Assembly (NCBI GenBank): GCA_027858145.1
Contig: JAQIDF010000407.1
Location: 1-10,708 of the forward strand
Direction of reading: 5' to 3'
DNA from: Prolixibacteraceae bacterium
GTDB taxonomy: Bacteria > Bacteroidota > Bacteroidia > Bacteroidales > Prolixibacteraceae
DNA: 10,708 bases
Numbering within the stretch: the first letter of the stretch is position 1; the number at the start of each line of letters is the position of its first letter. A program made the position numbers and the translations under genes. Below the pieces are notes generated by a model, which was not told where the DNA came from, ran no database searches, and saw only the letters and a list, made by a program, of their open reading frames with translations. Shown here piece after piece: positions 1-5,548 of the stretch.

Positions 1-879
1 CCCGATGAAGGTTTTGAACCTTATGTAACTTTCAATACCGTCGATTCATTAACAATTGTTACGGCCCGTAACCTGAATGCTTTTGCACTGGATAATGCCG
101 ACCTTGATATGACAACTCCGGGAACAGCAACCAGTACTGAAATTGGCTTGGTTAACGTAGAGGGTGTTACAAACTGGGAATGGAAATGGTCTGACAATGT
201 TAACGGCCCATGGAACTCATTTGACCCTGCTGCAACCGACGTTACCTCATTTGCACCTTCATTTAACGAAGCCGGTGACTATTACGTAGTTGCTGTAACT
301 TCAGGAGATGTACAAACAACTAACATCAAACAAATTAAGGTAGTTGACCTGTCTGTTACACCTGCCGATTCTCAAATTGTGGCACAAGATGAAACAGCTG
401 AAACATTAACGGTTAACATTCCTGAAGAAGTTACTTTATCAGGTGGTATGTGGTTAGTTGAAGACGAAACCGGATATTTGGAAGAAACCGGTATTGCCGA
501 TGCTTCATACACACCATCATTATTTACACCCGGAACTTTCAATATCTACTACTATGCTGAAGTACAAGATGCTGAAGGTAACCCCTACACGCTTTACAGT
601 AACAAAGTTGTTATTGAATATGGTAGCACAGGTGTAAATCAAATGGATATTGCTGATCTTGAAGTGTTCCCGAACCCAACATCCGGAACATTCCACTTCA
701 ATGCAAACTTCGAAAGTAACTATACCGTTGAAATCTTCAACATTGCAGGTAGCCTTGTTTATAAAAACAAATTTACCGACAATGGAATGAAGTCAATAAC
801 ATTCAACAAAAAAGGCGTTTACATGGTAAAAGTTCAGGCTGATGAACAAATACAAATGAGCCGTCTTATTGTTAAATAA
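1..879 (+). CDS. C-terminal part of a T9SS-secreted protein with Ig-like domains (5' end outside window)
   Basis: The frame is open from the first base with no start needed, so 292 C-terminal residues of a longer protein are visible; the first in-frame ATG at 109 is internal and not a credible start. Two tandem beta-sandwich (Ig/PKD-like) segments can be seen, roughly residues 50-115 (W-x-W-x-W start, ending AGDYYVVAVTS) and 116-207 (GGMWLV start, ending TFNIYYYAEV and SNKVVIEY). Each has the pattern of a core Trp followed by a G-x-(Y/F)-x-(V/I)-Y strand. Residues about 219-292 form a T9SS type A sorting domain: LEVFPNPTSG, then VEIFNIAGSLVYK, then GVYMVKV and a basic end RLIVK. Such domains direct export across the outer membrane and surface anchoring or release. 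No catalytic motif is in view, so the function is unknown; by location it could be another pectin-active enzyme, but that is only inference. Two hairpins separate it from the next gene. Confidence 0.85.
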   Translation, partial: PDEGFEPYVTFNTVDSLTIVTARNLNAFALDNADLDMTTPGTATSTEIGLVNVEGVTNWEWKWSDNVNGPWNSFDPAATDVTSFAPSFNEAGDYYVVAVTSGDVQTTNIKQIKVVDLSVTPADSQIVAQDETAETLTVNIPEEVTLSGGMWLVEDETGYLEETGIADASYTPSLFTPGTFNIYYYAEVQDAEGNPYTLYSNKVVIEYGSTGVNQMDIADLEVFPNPTSGTFHFNANFESNYTVEIFNIAGSLVYKNKFTDNGMKSITFNKKGVYMVKVQADEQIQMSRLIVK

Positions 880-891
880 AAGCTCATATCA

Positions 892-932
892 ATCAGGGGT
901 TGATCATCAAATGATGATTTTCAACCCTTGAT
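892..932 (+). terminator. Imperfect hairpin downstream of the first gene
   Basis: ATCAGGGGTTGA (892-903) pairs with TCAACCCTTGAT (921-932) over 12 bp with one G-U wobble. An inner helix TCATC (904-908) / GATGA (913-917) closes a four-base AAAT loop, leaving a TTT bulge at 918-920. It starts 13 nt after the TAA stop. No clean T-run follows, so it is a weaker terminator than the next hairpin; it may protect the mRNA 3' end or work together with that hairpin. Confidence 0.5.
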
Positions 933-956
933 TTAACCATTAATGTATTTCAAGTC

Positions 957-995
957 ATATAAAAGGGCATCTGTTTTAAAAATGCCCTTTTATAT
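957..995 (+). terminator. Rho-independent terminator, perfect 14-bp stem
   Basis: ATATAAAAGGGCAT (957-970) is the exact reverse complement of ATGCCCTTTTATAT (982-995), with an 11-nt loop (971-981). The arms have an A-run before and a T-run after the GC-rich centre, the layout of a terminator that could work in both directions. It ends only 20 nt before the start codon of the first lyase, so either the lyase promoter overlaps it or the lyase is partly expressed by read-through. Confidence 0.7.
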
Positions 996-1015
996 ACTTT
1001 AATAAAACATAATCA

Positions 1016-4000
1016 ATGATATTCAAGCGTTTACATATACTCACCATTTTTCTTTTCATTCTTTCGATATTATTATCGGTAAACACCTTAATGGGGCAAC
1101 GCAAAATGGAAAACCTCGACCGGGGTTTGGTTGCCGTTAAAGTTGATAACGGTGTATTTATAAGCTGGCGCATACCGGGTACCGAATGGTATGATGCAAC
1201 TTATAATATTTACCGCGACGGTGAAAAACTCAACTCCACACCACTCGAAGTTTCAAACTTTTCAGACCCACAGGGAACGCTGAATTCAAGTTATACAGTT
1301 ACAGCTGTTGTAAACAACACCGAACAGGCACATTGCACCCCCGCCACCCCATTATCAGAACAATACAAAGAAATTAAACTAAAAACCCGCAACACCTCAA
1401 TATACGAAATTAACGATGCCACTACGGCCGATCTAGATGGCGACGGGCAATACGAAATTATTGTTAAGCGTATTGCTAAAGGCTGGAACGAAGATAATAC
1501 CAACTATTCATATTTTGAAGCTTACAAACAAGACGGAACTTTCCTTTGGGAAATTAACGTTGGTCCAAATATACTTCCCGATGTTGAAATCAATATTGCA
1601 GCTTTCGACTTCGATGAAGACGGAAAAGCTGAAGTGTTTATGCGCACTTCGGAAGGAACAATTTTTGGCGATGGCACACAAATTGGCGATACTGATAACG
1701 ACGGACGCACCAATTACCGCTATTCAGTTGGCACAACAGCCAATATGCAGTACATGCAGGAAGGGCCTGAGTTTCTATCGCTAATTGATGGTGAAACCGG
1801 GGGTGAGCTCGACCGCGTCGATTTTATTCCCCGTCACAGTTCGGGCTGGTGGCGTCCAGATGCCCCTGATAAAGCATACGGACACCGTGCCAGTAAATAC
1901 TTTTTTGGTGCACCATACCTCGATGGTAAAAAACCCAGCCTGTTTATTGGCCGTGGTATATACACTCGTACCGTTATGCGCACTTACGATATTGTTAACA
2001 AGAAACTACAACTCCGCTGGGAGTGGAGTGCAATAGATATGGGCGATCCCTATTACGGACAGGGAAATCATAACTACACCATTGCCGATGTTGACATGGA
2101 TGGCCGTGATGAAATTGTATGGGGTTCAATGGCTGTTGACGATGATGGTACCGGCCTCTACTCTACCGAACTGGGACATGGCGATGCCATGCACGTTGGC
2201 GACCTCGACCCGTTCAGAAAAGGAATGGAAGCATTCCGTTGCCTGGAAGAGTCCCCCCATCACGGAACAGTATTTCATGACGCCGCAACTGGCGAAATTC
2301 TTTTACACCACACGATAAATAAAGATTGTGGACGGTGTTGTGCAGCCAATATTTCCGACGATATACAAGGAGCCGCTTTGTGGGGAGGTGGTAAGTTATT
2401 TTCTGCATCAACACACAAACAGGAAGGAACAGGGTCGTTGGCTGAAAACTTTAGAATATACTGGGACGGCGATTTGCTTGAAGAACTTCTCGATCACGTA
2501 AACTTCACTACCGGAAAAGGTTATGGCACGGGAGCTATAATGAAGCACGGACAAGGAACAATATTCACGGCCAACGGTGCCATTTCAAACAACTATACCA
2601 AAGGCACCCCATCGCTACAAGCCGATTTGTTTGGCGACTGGCGCGAAGAGGTTGTATGGCGAAATGAGACCAATACTGCTATTCGCATTTATACCACGGT
2701 TGATCCTACAACATACCGAAATTATACACTTATGCACGACCATCAATACCGGCAGGCTGTATGTTGGCAAATGTGTGGTTACAACCAACCACCGCATGTC
2801 AGTTACTTCCTGGGTGAAAATGAGGGCTTTACTACTCCGCCACCTCCGGTCATTACAAACAAACGCCTGGTATATTCGGGAACAGGAAACTGGGATAAAG
2901 AATCATCAACATGGAAAAGTAATAAAACCGACACGGTATATGCCGATGGCAGTCATGTATTATTTGACATTTCAGCCGGCGATAATGTCTCAGTTGATTT
3001 AACCGAGGTCGTAGAACCGAAAAACCTAACCGTTAATTCGGTTGGTAATTACACATTTAAGGCCTCCGGGGGGAAACTCAGTGGCAACATGAACTTAATT
3101 AAACAAGGTGCCGGTATACTTAATTTAAACGGCGAACATGATTTTACAGGAAAAACCGAAATATGGAATGGTAAAGTTCATTTTAACGGCTCTCTAAAGA
3201 ACAGTAAGGTAAGTTTAATGCATTTTGCTGAGCTTTTCGCCAATGGTGAAATACACAACAGCGTAACAATGCGCTACGGGTCTGTACTCGAAACGGGACT
3301 TGCAGACTCAACCGGGACATTGGCCTTAAACAACGGACTGACAATGGAAGAAAAGGCCAATATTGTATTCGACCTGCATTCTCCTGCCAGCGCTTTGAAC
3401 GATTCACTCTTAATCAATGGTTCATTTTCATTCGACAATAATGTAGTGTTTACAATCAACCCACACTTCAGCGAAGAAAACAACCAGCTCGAAGCCGGCG
3501 AATATTTACTTGTAAAAACCAGTAACGAAATTACAGGCAATATCGAAAAAATCGTTATTGAAGGTATAACCGGAACGCCTGCTAAACTAAAATCTGAAAA
3601 CGGGAATATAATCCTCGAAATAAAAGAAGTACGTCAGGCCTCTGCAATTGAGTGGAACGGCGATATAAGCAACACCTGGGATTTTGCATTAACCAAAAAT
3701 TTCCGGAATAATGATACTGCCGATATTTTTGTAGACCAGGATCAGGTTACCTTTAACGACAATGCAACGAGTAAAACCGTAGAAATAAATTCAACAGTAA
3801 CCCCTTCATTTATTACTGTTAATGCCAGTGACGATTACACTTTCGAAGGACAGGGGAAAATATCAGGCAATGCCACTTTAACCAAATCGGGTACAGGTAC
3901 CTTAACCATCAACAACACCAACGATTTTACCGGGAAAGTAGAAATCAACGAAGGTACGGTACAAGTTGACAAAATGCCAACATCACAATCAGCAGCAGCT

Positions 4001-5524
4001 TTAGGCACTGCAAACTCAGATCCTTCGATGTTCGAACTTAATGGTGGCACCCTGCATGTTGTTGCTGAAAGCAAGTCAGACAGGGCAATGCTAATTGGCG
4101 ACAATGGAGGAGTTGTCCGGATTGATTCAGAAGTCCAATGGAATGCTGAAATTTCAGGGAATACACTTATAAAAACGGGGGCCGGAAATCTAATCTTCAA
4201 TGGCAACAACAGTCATTCAAAAACAATACTGAAACAAGGTACCATTACCATGCTGATTGATGAAACCAACCCCGGAAATACAGTTACTCTCGAAGGTGGA
4301 ACACTACAGTGCAACGATAACAGCTACTCCTACAGTACTATCAGTTGGAACATTGATGTTCCCGAAGGGAAAGAGGCTGCTATCAACCTCGATGGTCGTG
4401 CTTACTACACCGGAACATTAACCGGCAGCGGCACATTAAATGTAAATATCCCTTTTGTACGTTCCGACCTGAATGGCGACATGACCGAATATGACGGAAC
4501 AATAAACTTCAATGCATCAGCCAGCAGTGCCGATTTGCGCATCAATAACAGCAATGGCCTGCCCAATGCAATGGTTATTATAAACGCTGGTTTAAATACC
4601 TACAACGATAAAGGTTCATCGATGATACTGGGTGCATTGGCCGGCAACGGTACACTTACGGGCAACGAAAATTATGAGGTAGGTTCAAAAAATACCGACT
4701 CGGAGTTTAATGGTAAAATCACAGCCGGAAGCCTTACAAAAACCGGAACCGGAACTTTTACCCTGACAAATAACAATACTTATACCGGAACAACAACCAT
4801 TAAAAACGGAACGCTGGAAGTGAGCAACCAAACAGGAAGTGCCACAGGCAGTGGTGACGTATCGGTAACAAGCAGTGCTTACCTGAGTGGCGAAGGAATT
4901 ATAGGTGGAAACGTTACGGTTGGATTTTTGGGGAAACTGACACCCGGAACTGAGAGCACAGGCCGCTATCTGACCATCAACAAATCACTTACACTTCAGA
5001 AAGGTTCAACCCTAGAAGTTAAGGCCAACCCTATTTTCGATTATATCGACCATATTGTGGTTGCAGGTGAAATTGAAATATCGGGTAACCTCGACATTAG
5101 CAACTCAACAGAAAGGGAATTTGCCAAGGGTGATGAATTTAAACTTTTTGACTGCCCTTCAATTACCGGAACATTTGAAAATATTTTTCCGAACATCCCC
5201 GGAGATGAACTTGAATGGGATGTTTCAGAGCTTGAATCAAAAGGACTGATCAAGGTTGCTGAAGCAACTTCGGTTGCCAAACTGGGTAATGAAAACACAA
5301 ACCTCTACCCCAACCCGGTAAACAACACCCTTTTTATTGACTTTGAAAAGACAGTTAACACACAACTCAAAATTACAAACGTTGCCGGTAAAACTTGTTA
5401 CAACAAGAGCATTAAAAATAAGGCTCAACATCAAATTGATCTATCCGATTTTGATAACGGAGTATATCTGATTGAAATAACAAGTAACAACGCAACACAA
5501 TATTTTAAAATATTAAAACAATAA
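1016..5524 (+). CDS. PL11 rhamnogalacturonan lyase fused to PATR beta-strand repeats, T9SS cargo
   Basis: Family PL11 enzymes cleave the rhamnose-galacturonate backbone of rhamnogalacturonan-I by beta-elimination. Residues 1-27 are a signal peptide (basic MIFKR, hydrophobic core, cut near LMG|Q). About 33-112 is the N-terminal beta domain (ENLDRGLVAV, FISWR, YNIYRDG). About 120-602 is the PL11 propeller with Ca-type Asp loops at D139-E147, D198-E206, D225-N233 and D358-E366, and the family signatures YYGQGNHN (346-353), LGHGDAMHV, LQADLFGDWREE (534-545) and YNQPPH (589-594). About 617-1410 holds PATR-type repeats with cores at 693-723, 954-984, 1050-1079 and 1239-1269. About 1426-1502 is a T9SS type A domain (NLYPNP to GVYLIEI). 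PL11 proteins are usually about 600-650 residues, so the tail more than doubles the length. An in-frame TAA at 1010-1012 fixes ATG 1016 as the start; no Shine-Dalgarno is seen. The catalytic part matches the subgroup with the DCGRCC motif. First gene of the probable operon; family call confident, exact specificity inferred. Confidence 0.93.
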   Translation: MIFKRLHILTIFLFILSILLSVNTLMGQRKMENLDRGLVAVKVDNGVFISWRIPGTEWYDATYNIYRDGEKLNSTPLEVSNFSDPQGTLNSSYTVTAVVNNTEQAHCTPATPLSEQYKEIKLKTRNTSIYEINDATTADLDGDGQYEIIVKRIAKGWNEDNTNYSYFEAYKQDGTFLWEINVGPNILPDVEINIAAFDFDEDGKAEVFMRTSEGTIFGDGTQIGDTDNDGRTNYRYSVGTTANMQYMQEGPEFLSLIDGETGGELDRVDFIPRHSSGWWRPDAPDKAYGHRASKYFFGAPYLDGKKPSLFIGRGIYTRTVMRTYDIVNKKLQLRWEWSAIDMGDPYYGQGNHNYTIADVDMDGRDEIVWGSMAVDDDGTGLYSTELGHGDAMHVGDLDPFRKGMEAFRCLEESPHHGTVFHDAATGEILLHHTINKDCGRCCAANISDDIQGAALWGGGKLFSASTHKQEGTGSLAENFRIYWDGDLLEELLDHVNFTTGKGYGTGAIMKHGQGTIFTANGAISNNYTKGTPSLQADLFGDWREEVVWRNETNTAIRIYTTVDPTTYRNYTLMHDHQYRQAVCWQMCGYNQPPHVSYFLGENEGFTTPPPPVITNKRLVYSGTGNWDKESSTWKSNKTDTVYADGSHVLFDISAGDNVSVDLTEVVEPKNLTVNSVGNYTFKASGGKLSGNMNLIKQGAGILNLNGEHDFTGKTEIWNGKVHFNGSLKNSKVSLMHFAELFANGEIHNSVTMRYGSVLETGLADSTGTLALNNGLTMEEKANIVFDLHSPASALNDSLLINGSFSFDNNVVFTINPHFSEENNQLEAGEYLLVKTSNEITGNIEKIVIEGITGTPAKLKSENGNIILEIKEVRQASAIEWNGDISNTWDFALTKNFRNNDTADIFVDQDQVTFNDNATSKTVEINSTVTPSFITVNASDDYTFEGQGKISGNATLTKSGTGTLTINNTNDFTGKVEINEGTVQVDKMPTSQSAAALGTANSDPSMFELNGGTLHVVAESKSDRAMLIGDNGGVVRIDSEVQWNAEISGNTLIKTGAGNLIFNGNNSHSKTILKQGTITMLIDETNPGNTVTLEGGTLQCNDNSYSYSTISWNIDVPEGKEAAINLDGRAYYTGTLTGSGTLNVNIPFVRSDLNGDMTEYDGTINFNASASSADLRINNSNGLPNAMVIINAGLNTYNDKGSSMILGALAGNGTLTGNENYEVGSKNTDSEFNGKITAGSLTKTGTGTFTLTNNNTYTGTTTIKNGTLEVSNQTGSATGSGDVSVTSSAYLSGEGIIGGNVTVGFLGKLTPGTESTGRYLTINKSLTLQKGSTLEVKANPIFDYIDHIVVAGEIEISGNLDISNSTEREFAKGDEFKLFDCPSITGTFENIFPNIPGDELEWDVSELESKGLIKVAEATSVAKLGNENTNLYPNPVNNTLFIDFEKTVNTQLKITNVAGKTCYNKSIKNKAQHQIDLSDFDNGVYLIEITSNNATQYFKILKQ
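2891..3193 (+). repeat. PATR module 1 within the PL11 fusion
   Basis: Residues about 626-726 form one of two related units of about 105 residues. The order is W-D...(Y)ADGSHVLFD, a PKNLTVNSVGNYTF strand pair, LSGNMNLIKQGAG, and the PATR core ending NLNGEHDFTGKTEIWNGK. The second unit lines up along its whole length at 3653-3976. The pattern is that of stacked beta-strand or beta-helix modules found in autotransporter passenger domains. Confidence 0.75.
3653..3976 (+). repeat. PATR module 2 within the PL11 fusion
   Basis: Residues about 880-987 repeat the layout of module 1: WNGDISNTWDF, then VDQDQVTFND, SFITVNASDDYTF, ISGNATLTKSGTGTL, and the core ending NDFTGKVEINEGTVQV. Similarity to module 1 is clear in protein but not at the DNA level, so the duplication is old. 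Confidence 0.75.
4163..4252 (+). repeat. PATR core 3 within the PL11 fusion
   Basis: Residues about 1050-1079 show a degenerate core: LIKTGAGNLIFNGNNSHS followed by KTILKQGTITM. The Y/F-T-G turn of the other copies is missing. It is followed by a longer non-repeat stretch (about 1085-1195) with TLTGSGTLNVNIPF, similar in style to linker strands of other PATR proteins. Confidence 0.6.
4730..4822 (+). repeat. PATR core 4 within the PL11 fusion
   Basis: Residues about 1239-1269 give the most canonical copy: SLTKTGTGTFTLTNNNTYTG then TTTIKNGTLEV. It is followed by the usual C-cap of such proteins (SGEGIIGGNVTV, GKLTPG at about 1291-1311), after which a last beta domain leads to the sorting domain. 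Confidence 0.75.
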
Positions 5525-5533
5525 AGTTTTAAC

Positions 5534-5540
5534 TAAGGAG
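5534..5540 (+). promoter_or_regulatory. Strong Shine-Dalgarno for the second lyase
   Basis: TAAGGAG lies 8 nt before ATG 5549, the ideal spacing for that start. An ATG directly after it at 5541 would read ATG ACC CAA TGA, with its stop overlapping the true start codon; spacing zero makes it a poor start. A clear ribosome site is unusual in this group and absent from the other genes here. Confidence 0.7.
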
Positions 5541-5548
5541 ATGACCCA

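Larger units (their letters stand above)
880..1015. other. Intergenic region before the lyase operon
   Basis: This 136-bp gap holds the two hairpins and must also contain the promoter of the lyase operon if there is one here. No convincing Bacteroidota promoter (TTTG about 19 nt before TAnnTTTG) was found. The closest match is TATACTTT around 993-1000, at the foot of the second hairpin, with T-rich sequence near 974-977; it lacks the final G and would leave a leader of only about ten bases. No tRNA, small ORF or riboswitch-like structure was recognised. Confidence 0.4.

Noticed and set aside
2628..2649. A 22-nt stretch identical to 7149-7170
   Set aside because: It codes the same conserved LFGDWREE motif in the same frame in both PL11 genes, and neighbouring sequence diverges at once. 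This is conserved coding sequence rather than a recombination repeat or att site.
3835..4209. Open frame of 124 codons on the minus strand
   Set aside because: It lies wholly inside the PL11-PATR gene and reads Ser/Pro/Val-rich low-information protein with no domain. The plus-strand protein in the same place carries clear repeat motifs, so this is a shadow.
1016..5524. Type V autotransporter, because of the PATR repeats
   Set aside because: The C-terminus has no beta-barrel strands with a terminal aromatic. It has the YPNP...GVYLIEI layout of a T9SS sorting domain, so type IX export is the better reading.
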